Source: Cyrtodaria siliqua (taxonomy: Eukaryota > Mollusca > Bivalvia > Adapedonta > Hiatellidae). From it: a stretch of 64,000 bases of DNA. Every line of letters starts with the position of its first letter. Position 1 is the stretch's first letter. The stretch is taken from positions 23,648-87,647 of the forward strand of contig JAWPHD010011013.1 of the NCBI GenBank assembly GCA_037043455.1, written 5' to 3'. The translations under genes were made by a program, and so were the position numbers. Below are positions 11,301 through 21,306 of this stretch, piece after piece. Below the pieces are notes generated by a model. That model had not been told where the DNA came from and did no database searches. It saw only the letters and a program-made list of their open reading frames with translations.

Positions 11301-12110
11301 ATGGCGGCGTTCTAGCGCGACAACATAAATCGATAAACTAGAGCGTTTAAGAACCCGTTTCTCCTCCCTATATACTTACTCCCTGACTACATGTTCCGGC
11401 ATTTTTGGTATTTTGACATTATTTCGAACTTTAGAAATACATTACATGCCTACACATATAACCGTCTTATTTTAATCGAAAAACAGGAAGGGGGAGTAAT
11501 ACACACTATCAACAATAACATTTTTCGTAGTGGTTTATTTTACCGACTAGTTTCGACTTTCAACAATGTCTTCATCAGAGTTTGATCAGTCTTATTTTAA
11601 ATTAGTTAGTGTTTAAAATGAATAAAAAAACATAACTATAGCAGAAATTAAGTAACATTTATAACATTGGCATTTTTGGGTTGTTTTTATAGCGGTTATT
11701 GTGTCATATTCCCCATGCTAAAGCATATCTTTTTTCCCTAATTTTGAGACAATAAACTCAATAATTCCCAATTGAACGATTTTTTTTAAAAAACTTGAGA
11801 CGAAGAGACATAGCTTTGTGAAATGTCATGCTTGATTATAGTGTACTGTAAACAGTATAATTATTTTAAAGATATAATTATGAAATGAAGTGTACTGTAT
11901 ACCGTATTAAAGACAAAATTATGAAATGAATATTTTACTGCAATTTCCCCAATTTTATGAAAAATCAAGCTGAAATTCCTAGTTTTGACAGTATCGGTTA
12001 TGTTCCCGAAATATTAATCAGAAACACTGTATAATATAATGAAGAATTACTTCATGGTTAATTCCCTCAACTAAAAAAAACATAAATTATATAAAGAGTC
12101 CTTGAACATT

Positions 12111-12435
12111 CAGGGCTGTCTCTAATTTTTGAAACAGGTGGCTACTTTGATTTGACAAGCAGCTACCATTAGTGATCGAGTAAAGCAAAAGAGGTTGTTA
12201 GTGTGTCCGCGGGCATTCTCCCTCGCGGAAAAGCTCAGGGTCTTAGTAATTACATGCAATCTCCTGTTTTTGGTGATAATTAAGGTTAGAATTTTTAGTT
12301 ATTGTGATTCTTTCAGATGATGAAATATTCCCATAATATTTGATACTGATTTTAAAAAAAAAATTGTTACAGCTGGCTCTAAATTTGAAACAGACGGCGA
12401 ATATAGCCGGCTGCTGGCTATTAGAGACAGCCCTG
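12111..12435. mobile_element. CAGGGCTGTCTCTAAT MITE
   Basis: Ends CAGGGCTGTCTCTAAT and ATTAGAGACAGCCCTG are perfect 16-bp inverses. The pentamer ACATT flanks both sides (12106-12110, 12436-12440). hAT-like by terminus, with a shorter duplication than hAT normally makes. Lies 222 bp before TCEANC2 exon 2. Confidence 0.75.
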
Positions 12436-12657
12436 ACATTGCAAAACTCAATAACCAAGTTTAATTTGCAGATTAATTACTCATTTGATTTTTGACAGGG
12501 ATTGGTAGTTTTTTTATTTCACATTTTTAAGTTGGCAGTAATAGCTATGTTATTTCAGTTACACATTACTTTTGGCCGGCCATAGTCGCTACGTGTTTAT
12601 CATTTAACTTTCGGCAAAAAAGTGTTGTTTTTTAATTTCACATTTTACTGTTGACAG

Positions 12658-12799
12658 GGAGTGGTTGTTATAGACGATATTCTCCACCACAAGTCTCGCC
12701 TCCAGCTGTCTACGTCGTCCAAAGAAGAGAAACTTAGAAGTCTGGAAGAACTGGGCAAGAAGATTCCACCCAGACATGTCTTAATGAGTACTAAAATAG
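12658..12799 (+). CDS. TCEANC2: TCEANC2, coding exon 2
   Basis: Continues exon 1 in frame after the TTGACAG acceptor. Encodes the first half of the TFIIS N-terminal-type domain: GVVVIDDILHHKSRLQLS, then EELGKKIPPRHVLMSTKIG across the next junction. The I/V-V-DD-I...KK-IP-R-VL-ST-IG pattern is the one I recall for TCEANC2 and, more loosely, other LW domains. The GTGAGA donor at 12800 leaves phase 1; the split glycine codon is completed by GT in exon 3. Confidence 0.9.
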
Positions 12800-12861
12800 G
12801 TGAGATTACACTACAAAACCGTTTATCAAAACTCTATCCATGTGTTGAAGCCATATATTAA

Positions 12862-13588
12862 TGTATATGTGCCAATTTAAAGTATATATTAATTCACGGG
12901 TTATTAAAATACCCGTGATTGAATATGCGTAAAATGAATTATGAGTTGGTAACTCTAATTCGAAGCTCCGGTTTCGGGGTTTGGTCTGGCTGGTTAAAAC
13001 GGTTTATATTGCGTCTATAGAGTTGGAATTCTCAAAATATGTAAGTTATATATATACCTTGTTGTCAAAAGGTTGAGAAACGGTGTAAAATTTGGCTGTT
13101 GTTGGCGGGATAGCTACTTTAGGTAAACCCCACTGAAACAACAACTATAGCTGGGACTAGATTGACACTTTAAAAATAGTTACATGGAGAGAATAAAGTA
13201 ACAGTGGCACTACATTTATTCTCGGTCTGCCAATACCGTATCGTGGCAGATGCCCCTGCTATTTTTTCACAGATTAATAATGAAATTTTCCGTCAGACAT
13301 TGCGTTTCTTTTTTCCTTAAAATCCCTATCCCGCCATCAACGGGTAAAGTTAACAACATACATATACCGTTTTTAAACTTACTGACGACGAGTTACAGAT
13401 AAAATTTACATATTTTGAAAATCCGAACTCTGTAGACCCGGTATAAATGGCTGGAATCAGCATAGCCAAAACCCAAAACTGGAACGTCGAATTAAAAGTT
13501 ACCAACTCATAATTCATATTACACATATTCAATCTCGGGTGATTTAAGTACCCTTGAATAAACCCTAATTTAATTGACACATACACAT
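12862..13588. mobile_element. Foldback element in TCEANC2 intron 2
   Basis: Left end TGTATATGTGCCAATTTAA pairs with right end AATTGACACATACACA. Further inverse pairs include ATGAATTATGAGTTGGTAAC with GTTACCAACTCATAATTCAT and GGCGGGATAG with CTATCCCGCC, so the arms are well over 200 bases. TAA lies on both outer borders, compatible with a Harbinger-type 3-bp duplication, but so short a match is weak. No transposase. Confidence 0.75.
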
Positions 13589-13658
13589 AATTTTATGACC
13601 TGAACAACTGAATAGTGTTTTGATAAAAGATTTTGTAGTGTAATTGTGCCGTTATTTG

Positions 13659-14663
13659 CAGGCCTGCAAAATCTCCGGATTCTCCGGATTTTTCAGTTGC
13701 ACTCCGGATCTCCGGATTTAAGTGTACAATCTCCGGATTTTCCATTAAAACAAAATGTTCATGATTTAACAGCCATTCTTTCATAGTTTATCAGCTATTT
13801 CCCGAATTGATCCTGTTACGCTTCCTAGTCAGAGGAATATATACATTACAAGTGTCGAATCAGTGGGGGTCATTCCTTGTAATGCACTGACTGAATATAC
13901 AATTAACACCTAAGGACATAGTTCCTTCAGTGGCATAAGACATGCGTAATGCAGGAATATCTGTGATTTCTTTAATTGGTCAAACTAACTGAAATAGGAA
14001 GTGTGAGGAACTAGCAACTCCTTGTGTGTGGTACCACTATAACGGCTGCTGCTGTGTACGATGATTATAATTTGTATAAGAGTTGACTTTGTATTTGTAT
14101 TTAGCACGCATCTGTGTAGAAAAGTAAGTGCACTTTCATAAAAAACAGTTACGGTAGAAACTAAAATACAGGGTTCCCACGGGTCCTTAAAATCCTTGAA
14201 AGTACTTGAATTTGAAGAAAAAAAATCTAGGCCTGGAATGTGCTTGAAATTCTGGATTTTTGCTGTTCATCCCAAAATGGCTATTGGCTGTGCATTCCTA
14301 GATTATTTTTGCTGTTTTCAGATGGCATTATCCATGTCGTTTGCGCAAATATTAGTCCTTGAGTTTTGGAAAAAAGGTCATTGAAAGTCCTTGAATTTGG
14401 CCTTCCAATAAGGGTGGGAACCCTGAAAATAAGTATTTCTAATCGAATTACTATTCTAACTTATTATTTTCTATAACTGTCAAACAATGCATCAACTTGT
14501 ATTACTTGCATAAATAATTTAAATTTGTGCTTTAAATAAACAGTGCGAAAATCAAGTCAAGTGCTCCAAATTTCCATTTAAAATGTTCTTCGCGCATTTA
14601 AATTTTTAAATCTTAAAATTTATAAATCTCAGGATTTTGTGCTAAAACGTTTTGGCAGGCCTG
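13659..14663. mobile_element. CAGGCCTGC MITE with 6-bp TSD, copy 1
   Basis: Ends CAGGCCTGCAAAATCTCCGG and TTTGGCAGGCCTG are inverse. Direct repeats TATTTG flank it (13653-13658, 14664-14669). It shares long internal similarity with copy 2 at 48971-49370: repeated CTCCGGAT, AAAATGTTCATGATTTAACA, GAATATACAAT and AAAATCTCAGGATTTTGTG. It is longer than copy 2 partly because another MITE (14169-14425) is inserted in it. Intronic in TCEANC2. Confidence 0.85.
14169..14425. mobile_element. CAGGGTTCCCAC MITE nested in copy 1
   Basis: Terminal inverted repeat CAGGGTTCCCAC / GTGGGAACCCTG, with subterminal CCTTGAAAGTACTTGAATTT and CATTGAAAGTCCTTGAATTT repeats. Direct repeats AAAATA flank it (14163-14168, 14426-14431). 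No coding capacity; the ORF across it is spurious. It interrupts the CAGGCCTGC element, so it arrived later. Confidence 0.8.
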
Positions 14664-14747
14664 TATTTGGCGGGTTAGTTTCTTTAGGTATATGTTAGTT
14701 CAACTTGACCTGTATAACAAATCTTATGTTCTTATCAATATATTTAG

Positions 14748-14941
14748 GTCGGGTCATAAACAAGCTCAGGAATGATGAAGATGAGGATATAAAGAGGGCT
14801 GCCAAAAAAGTATATGTAAAATGGAGAACACACTTTGTTGAACATATGGAACGGCCCATGATGGAGGTGAAATGTGATCTAAAAACAGAGAAATTACGAA
14901 CTTCTGGTAGAAACCTTCTCGCTGGAGCCCTGGCAGTGGAG
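14748..14941 (+). CDS. TCEANC2: TCEANC2, coding exon 3
   Basis: After acceptor TATTTAG the exon completes the split glycine and reads RVINKLRNDEDEDIKRAAKK, then a VYVKWRTHF segment ending the N-terminal-type domain. The linker follows, with MEVKCDLKTEKLRTSGRNLL. It ends GTGGAG before the GTAATT donor at 14942 (phase 0). Without the splice the frame runs on to a stop in the intron. Match to the family is clear along the whole exon. Confidence 0.9.
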
Positions 14942-15055
14942 GTAATTAATAGTAATGTACCGTTAATCGATTGTAACAGGTCATCAGTTACTTAGGCATC
15001 GATTATGCTGATCGATTACCTGATATATTTTTATGAAATTTGGCATGTGTATTAA

Positions 15056-15368
15056 AGGGACACACGTCAATCTTGATTTTTAAAAAAACTCGCGGTAGCC
15101 TGTAAGTTTTTGTAAATAACTTGCATTTGTTCAGACATTACTATTAATTACAATAATATTATAAAGCAAATAGTTCTGTATATTACTAAATGTTGACTAT
15201 ATTGCACCAAATAAGTTGAAATACTATATTGAAACCTCTATTTGAATAAGAAGAAGAAAATGAAAACTCAAAACTTCATTTATTTATCGGGTTTAAAATA
15301 AAAATTATACTAGATTAATAAATCGTAATTTTAATTCTTGATACAAACTTCAAGATTGCCAATTGCCT
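15056..15368. mobile_element. TTAA-flanked MITE (AGGGACAC family), solo copy
   Basis: Left end AGGGACACACGTCAATCTTG follows TTAA (15052-15055). Right end CAAGATTGCCAATTGCC is followed by TTTAA (TTAA at 15369-15372). Its left half matches 51837-52080 and its right half matches 52100-52182, which shows that the full family unit is about 310-350 bp. Lies in TCEANC2 intron 3. Confidence 0.8.
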
Positions 15369-15374
15369 TTAAAG

Positions 15375-16350
15375 AAACTAACCCACCAAAATAAGGGGTG
15401 TCCCCTGATCGCATCGTCCCAAAGACTTTAAAAATGGAGTAGTCACTTGTAACCCTTGCCCAGGGCTCGACATTAGGCATTGTCCGATAGGTTTAGGCAA
15501 CCCAGACTTGGGTCCGGACAAATTGATTCTGAATCCTGATTGTCCGATCGGGCAAGTAGAAAAAAATAAATAAAACAAAATCAAAATGAAAACCCAAGCC
15601 AAAATACGCTGAAAACCCACGCCAAATGACAAAATTCAAACCTCACCGTAGCGAGTGTTGTCTAATAGGAAGTGATTGTAAACTAGACAGTTTTGCGCAT
15701 GTGCGGCAGGATTTTCCCTGCCGATATATATAGATAGTGTATATATAGATAGTTGCTTGTCGCAACACGTTGCTTGGGATCATTTGACGTTTTATTCTCC
15801 CGATTTTGAATGAATTCCTTATGTTTTGGAAATATTGTTAATAAAATACAACAAAAGCAAGTTGTTTAATTATATGCTATAAATCATAAATTTTACGAAA
15901 TAAAAATCGCTTGAACATTTTGCGACAATCACATACGACCGCTTTGCAGATTGTGTACATGTATCACGCTTCATCGGATTGCAATCTCTGAATAGAAATG
16001 TCGAAATGTTTCAACAAAAGATCATTCTTTTCTGGTTCCAAACTGCTTTATTTTACATGTTTTAATGCCTTTAAAGTAAAAAATTGAGATTTCATATTCG
16101 GACAAGTTCATTATAGGTCAGGACAAGTGGATTTCTGAAGTCACTTGTCCGACAAGTAGATGTTAGTGTAGAGGCCTGCCCTTGCCTGACGAGCAAATAA
16201 TGGGTAGTGCTACGACTGATTCACCAGTGTCAGAATAATGTGACTGTGTGGTATCATGTCTAAGTACAGCATGGTATTCCAGTGTATCAATGAAAGATTT
16301 AATTCTGTCAAAAACCAGCTGCATGTATGTTGGATGAGTAACACCAGATA
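15375..16350 (+). mobile_element. SINE body split by a hAT-like element
   Basis: Left piece 15375-15460 (containing GTCCCAAAGACTTTAAAAAT) and right piece 16187-16350 (GACGAGCAAATAATGGGTAG, then GTGTCAGAATAATGTGACTG) join across the 15461-16178 element into one SINE-like body. It is similar to the body of the element at 44005-44480 (CTTGCTTGACGTTCAGCAT, then CACTGTGACTG). The tRNA-like head is missing. Confidence 0.6.
15461..16178. mobile_element. hAT-like non-autonomous element, 8-bp TSD
   Basis: Begins CAGGGCTCGACATTAGGCAT and ends GTTAGTGTAGAGGCCTG; the ends are imperfect inverses. Perfect 8-bp duplications CCCTTGCC flank it (15453-15460, 16179-16186), the hAT hallmark. It inserted into a SINE body whose two halves rejoin when it is removed. 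The interior contains GGACAAGTG/CACTTGTCC pairs but no transposase. Confidence 0.85.
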
Positions 16351-16489
16351 TATTTCCCCCTTGAGTTAGTCACAATACAGAACTTTAATCAAAGGGGGAA
16401 AATAACTCCTACTTAGTTCATGTTGTTATCCAGTATAAGTTATTTCCCTTGATTATATACAGGGAAGCTATAGAGCATAATATTGCATG

Positions 16490-16575
16490 CAGCTTATGGT
16501 CTTCTATGAAGTCTCTTCAAATGGTGACCCTGGGTTCAAATTTGGTCACCCCAGTGGTCATAGTTTTACATAGCT
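16490..16575 (+). repeat. SINE-like fragment
   Basis: GGGTTCAAATTTGGTCACC (about 16531-16549) resembles a B box followed by the acceptor-stem-like return of an old tRNA-derived head. Upstream A box is not evident. Intronic in TCEANC2. Confidence 0.3.
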
Positions 16576-17044
16576 CGTTATATAGGAATGTCTTAAAAAT
16601 ATCTTTCCTAAAAATTACAAGAGCTGGAGTTCTAATATTTTGCAAGACGCATTAGATTAATTATAGTTGCCGGACACAAAACAGACTATAGCACATTTAT
16701 TCTTGGTATAAAAAGGGGAATAACTGCAAAAAAACTGTGTTTTTTTGGGAAAGTACCAAACATTGAAATAGGCATTCTAATGGAATATCAAATAAAATCA
16801 CTAAAATAGACTTGAATGTAGTTGTCAAACTTAAAACTGAAAATCTGGCCCTGGAATGCACTAAAGTAAAGGACTTCACATGTAAAAATCAACAGGTCTT
16901 CCTGGGTCATGTCCTCAAACCCTGCTATGAAGGGATTTGCCCCTGTTACATTTCAGGGCTGGTTACGGGCCTGCAAAATGCATGTCGGAGTCGTTGTGAA
17001 CAAACACTAAATAGAGGTTCTTGCATGAGGTGGTGGTCAGAATG

Positions 17045-17195
17045 TTAAAGATGCTGAGTTTAAAACCTTCTCGCCTGTAACCGAATACTGGTTGTACCCT
17101 GGAATAAGTAGGAGGTCTGCCTCCACCACTAAAAAACGACAATAATATATAGCCTAAAAATGTGCTGAAAATGATGTAAACCACCATTCATTACC
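17045..17195 (+). repeat. SINE fragment (tail module)
   Basis: Contains TTCTCGCCTGTAACCGAATA, GTCTGCCTCCACCAC and a tail ATGTAAACCACCATTCATTAC. These match the modules of the SINEs at 37900 and 54150, and the tail resembles the LINE 3' end at 47310. Intronic in TCEANC2. Confidence 0.6.
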
Positions 17196-17435
17196 AGCCA
17201 ACCAACATCTTACATGAGTGACTGTGTGCTAGTATTGTCTTTAATAATTACATTATCAGTTGGATAAATTGATATGATACGAGGCTGTGTTTTTGAGTAT
17301 CATATCTGTTATCCAGCAAGTTTATTCAAGTCAAATAGACAGTCAGGAATGTGTTTCCATTTATCTCATAACATCTATACAATGTGGAAATCTACCATTT
17401 TTGTGATTTTATAAGAGAAATTATTAGGTTGTGGC

Positions 17436-18535
17436 TAGTCTCTATCATCCAGACACACTCAAGCTGACTGCGAGCTAGCGAGCGTCTGGACTCACTGTTC
17501 TTTAAACATTTTGACCGAAGGACGGCGCCAACTGTCAAAACTGACTGCGACATGACGTCATTTTGATTGCAACATCAAAGAACATCAAAGTGCACGTTGA
17601 ATTACGCGCAACATTAGTTTCAATGGGATGTGTGTACGTCCTTATTAAATATACAATAAACTTCTTTTTATTGTAGTTTCTCTAAAAACATAATATAATC
17701 TTACAAAATGATGTTTAAAATTTAATTTTTAGCATTAATCGGGCTCCGCTGATTACCGGTATGTTTGGAGTAATTTTATTGCACAACATTGCGCGTAACG
17801 TCACGTAATTTTTGACGCCGTCATGACGTAGGGGGTGTTTCCCATAGATTTCCATAACAAACTGAAGTTGACCAATTAGGCCGGTGATTTTTTTTTGTCC
17901 ACACCTCGTTTTGATGTCAAAAAATGTAAAGAAGCTTTACTCCAGACCATCTAGTCTCGATCATCCAGACCTCTCACGAGACTTCTCTCAAAGAAGTTCA
18001 AACGATGGTCTGGAGTAAAGCTTCTTTAAAAATTTTGACATCAAAACGAGGTGTGTACAAAAAAAAATCACCGGCCTCTGATTGGTCAACTTCAGTTTGT
18101 TATGGAAATCACCCCCTACGTCACGACGGCGTAAAAAATTACGTGACGTTACGCGCAATGTTGTGCAATAAAATTACTCCAAACATAGTCAGCGGATCAC
18201 GATTAATGCTAAAAAATAAATTTTAAACATCATTTTGTAAGATTATATTATGTTTTTAGAGAAACTACAATAAAACAAAGTTTATTGTATATTTATTAAG
18301 GACGTACATTATTCTATTGGAACTAATGTTGCGTGTAATTCAATGTGCACTTTGATGTTGCAATCAAAATGACGTCCCGTCGCAGTCAATTTTGATGGTT
18401 GGCGCCGTCTATCGGTCAACATTTTTAAAAGAACAGTGAGTCGGAACGCTCGTGTGTCTGGATGATAGAGACTACAGACCATTGTATGGACTTCTTTGAG
18501 AGAAGTTTCGCGAGAGGTCTGGATGATCGAGATTA
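17436..18535. mobile_element. 1.1-kb near-perfect foldback with 9-bp TSD
   Basis: Left half (17436-17950) is the inverse of the right half (about 18003-18477) at high identity: TACGTGACGTTACGCGCAAT on one side and its inverse on the other, and an AGAAGCTTTACTCCAGACCA pair at the centre. The terminus TAGTCTCTATCATCCAGAC occurs four times: 17436 and 17951 in + sense, about 18459-18477 and 18517-18535 in - sense. Direct repeats GGTTGTGGC (17427-17435, 18536-18544) flank the whole, as for Mutator-like elements. No transposase. It lies in TCEANC2 intron 3, 243 bp before exon 4. Confidence 0.85.
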
Positions 18536-18777
18536 GGTTGTGGCATCAGATATTTTACATGTTCGCATTATAAATAATAGGACAAACAAGGTTTCCAATA
18601 TGATAACAAGAGGGCCTACGGCCTGTCTGAACTTATCATATTATGATATTCCATGCAAATAATTGGAACACAATAATTCAGTCCTAATTTGCATAGTTAA
18701 TACACTTGTGTAATGTGTCATGATATATGTAAATTATGGCATTATTACGCTCTGTCATAAAACATTATTTATTTCAG

Positions 18778-18969
18778 AATTCACATAAACTACCGGAGAA
18801 CATTGAAAGAGAAACATTTCAATACCACAAGCGTCTGATCAGCAACGGCTACAGACGCACAATACGCCATCTAGTGTTCACCCTGAAAAATCAAGCGGAT
18901 GTAAGAAATCAAGTTTTAACTGGGACAACAACCGTCACAGACTTTGTAAAAGAGAATAAAAAGTCCTGA
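18778..18969 (+). CDS. TCEANC2: TCEANC2, coding exon 4 and stop
   Basis: After acceptor ATTTCAG the exon reads LPENIERETFQYHKRLISNG, YRRTIRHLVFTLKNQADVRN and QVLTGTTTVTDFV, then KENKKS and TGA. The ENIERETF...YRRT-R-LVFTLK pattern is highly diagnostic of TCEANC2 and represents the TFIIS central-type region. Total coding length is 129+142+194+192 = 657 nt, i.e. 218 residues plus stop, close to the roughly 208 I recall for the human protein. Confidence 0.92.
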   Translation, partial: NSHKLPENIERETFQYHKRLISNGYRRTIRHLVFTLKNQADVRNQVLTGTTTVTDFVKENKKS

Positions 18970-19191
18970 CGTCCAGTACTTTGCTAATTAATGTCATGTC
19001 AATATCGGAATAATTTCGGGTAGTGAGAAATCAACAGAGATGGGCGATAACTGTGTCCAACCTCATAAAGAAGAGCTAGAATTCAGGACAACATAGTACA
19101 GACTAGCAGCCTTAGGTCCAGGCACGTGTTTGCGTTCCCGTGCGTCTAGACTGTACACATAACTTTGTCATATTGATTCCTTTTTAAGTGC

Positions 19192-19197
19192 AATAAA
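19192..19197 (+). promoter_or_regulatory. Polyadenylation signal of TCEANC2
   Basis: AATAAA 223 bp after the stop codon, followed within 20 bases by a TGTGTTG stretch. It is the first canonical hexamer downstream of the gene, so it is a plausible 3' end. Confidence 0.65.
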
Positions 19198-19269
19198 ATG
19201 AAAATATTTCAGTGTGTTGACAACGATGCAAGGATTTTTGTTTTTAAACTCTGTTTGTCACTTATACTT

Positions 19270-19670
19270 GCATGTAAGATGGAGGCGCTCCCAATGGAGC
19301 TACATGGGACATTTATGTGATGCAAGCTATATTGTACTCAAACCCTAATGCTCTAATGGATATCATGTGAACAACAGAAATGCGGTCTCAGCAATTTTTA
19401 CAAACAATAACTAAATCTTTTAAATTAACCAATGTATTACTACATACTTATTTGGGTCAATGCTCATGTTTCCATGTATACATTTTACTGAAAGAAAATC
19501 AGACATTTGTTTGCTGATGCTCCATATATGCTTTACTTACCAACAGTGTCCCTTTAATAATTATTTGAAAAGTTCAAATCATCTAGTTCTTGCATATTAC
19601 TAAATGTTTGTTATATTGCACTGATAGTACCAGTATTTTATAAAAAAAAATATTTCTTTCTATTCATAGT
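19270..19670. repeat. Fragments of the AGGGACAC (TTAA) MITE
   Basis: A right-end piece GTGTCCCTTTAATAATT lies near 19547. A piece resembling the family interior (TGCATATTACTAAATG, then TTATATTGCAC) lies near 19592-19622. Borders are incomplete. No gene seen. Confidence 0.4.
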
Positions 19671-19671
19671 G

Positions 19672-20416
19672 GATATCTGCCGCAGTCACCAAGAATGGCA
19701 CTATTAATTGCCTTGTTGTGGACGTACATAAATCTTTTGCACGCATAATATTGTATATGTTCAATACTGTTATATTGTTCTAGACCCCATATTTCAGAGC
19801 CATATAAAACTATTTGTTTAATTTTGGTGTCAAACAATTAAAAAACATATCTGATTGTAAAGGACCAAATTCATATAAGCCATTTAAAAGAGCAATAAGA
19901 ACACGTTTGCTTTTAATAGCAATTTCCTCTACCATTCGATTTAGCGACATTTGACTTGAAAATAATAGACCTACATATGTATATTCTTTTGCAACATTAA
20001 CCTTTTCACCACCAAGTGTCCATTTCTCGTGTTTGTTTAAATAATTCAACAATATCCGGTGATAACTGGATTCCGGTCAGACCACTGTTTGCGATTTCAT
20101 ATTGAAGTTCATCATTAAATATGGAAAATAGAATTGGGCTTAAAATACAACCTTGTCTAACTCCCTGAGTACAAAACACCCTGAGTACAATGAAAATATT
20201 CACTCAAACTGGTTTTGTTTCTTACACATGCTTTAACACTTTTATATATATACTCTTTAACATTTTAAACAGTTTACCTTTAACACCGGCTTTTTTTAAA
20301 ATAAACCACAACTTGGCTCTATTCACAGTATCAAACGCTTTTTTTAAATCTACAAATGCTGCAAATAATTTCATACCTGTTTTGGTCAAGTATCTATCAA
20401 TAAATAAAGAGTGCAA
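19672..20416 (-). pseudogene. LINE reverse transcriptase remnant without YADD block
   Basis: Reading from 20416 leftwards: AAFVDLKKAFDTVNRAKLWF, then a shift, GVRQGCILSPILFSIFNDEL, then a segment ending SPDIVELF. The frame then jumps directly to LNYLNKHEKWTLGGEKVN, EYTYVGLLFSSQMS, and after another shift YGSEIWGLEQYNSIEHI to about 19672. These are blocks of a non-LTR (Jockey/CR1-like) reverse transcriptase. The F/YADD active-site block expected between SPDIVELF and the HEKW segment is missing. Frameshifts confirm it is dead. No endonuclease domain is seen upstream. Confidence 0.8.
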
Positions 20417-20419
20417 TTA

Positions 20420-21300
20420 TTTACTTACATGCAGATGCCACTTGTATGGGCAGGGGAATTAATAGGGAGTAATACGGTATTACTTTCGAAGTCGTAATAT
20501 CGATACTAGTGGAGGAATATTGGGTAGACATCATTGTATATTCTCAAAAAAAAAGTATCAGACACATACCATCGCTACCAAATGAAGTTGTGCATAGGTT
20601 AATAAATTTGTAGTGCGACTATTCATAATTTTAATAAAGCGTCATCAAAATAAACTATATTTCAGGCACATGTATGCAAATTGATTCAATATAATTATGC
20701 ATCTTTCAAAATCGAATTTTATTATCATCTTTTTACTCTGCCAAAGGTTTTTATTTTACTATTGAACCTAAGGATAAAAACCGACTAACGCTAATTTTAT
20801 TACGTACTGAGAATATGATAAAATCTCAACACTTCGGCAAAGGAAAATTATTGGTTACCAAAGTTATGTCGCTTGTCAGATCTGTGATTTTGGCCTTGCT
20901 TTAAACTTGTATTATTTAACATTTAATTATTTAACTTTGATGGATGTTTTAGTTTTTAATTATAGAACTTTGATGACGCTTGGCGCAAATTGAATGTCAT
21001 GAAATAAATTATATATATCAATTAAAATACAATTTGAGTAATGCATAACATTTACATGCCAGTGATTTATTTTTATTTGATTAATAGTTTTATAATGCAT
21101 GACAATGTATAGTGTCTTATAAGTTTTGCACATTGATATATGTTTATATGAAATGCGTATATGTTTTTTAGAACATGTGACCGTTTAATAAAACATTATA
21201 TATATTTTGCTTACTTACTTACTGAATATGAACCGTTTGAATAAATAAAACAAGAAGCACTTAAATGTGTCCAAGCAAAGCATTCCTTTAGTAAGAAACG
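20420..21300. other. No gene recognised
   Basis: AT-rich sequence without protein-like ORFs or repeat borders that I can define. A GTAATATCGATAC stretch near 20494 and A/T runs are the only features. Confidence 0.5.
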
Positions 21301-21306
21301 TAGGTG

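Larger units (their letters stand above)
10041..11385. mobile_element. CAGGGAGTAAG inverted-repeat element
   Basis: Ends CAGGGAGTAAGTGTACAGGG and the inverse of CAGGGAGTAAGTATATAGGG. Similarity continues for about 65 bases through GGAGGAGAAACGG and ATGTTGTCGCGC. The direct repeat ACTACAT (7 bp) flanks it at 10034-10040 and 11386-11392. No transposase. CAGGG ends recall hAT-type elements, but hAT normally duplicates 8 bp. The body holds a Harbinger-like MITE and a tandem duplication of about 215 bp. Confidence 0.8.
9415..12657 (+). other. TCEANC2 intron 1
   Basis: Donor GTAAAT, acceptor TTGACAG. About 3.2 kb. It contains the 10041-11385 inverted-repeat element with a nested Harbinger-like MITE, and a small CAGGGCTGTCTC element at 12111-12435. 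The rest is AT-rich with no further exon seen. Confidence 0.85.

Noticed and set aside
14705..14995. 96-codon ORF as a stand-alone gene
   Set aside because: Its middle is TCEANC2 exon 3, bounded by an AG acceptor and GT donor; the ends are intron read-through.
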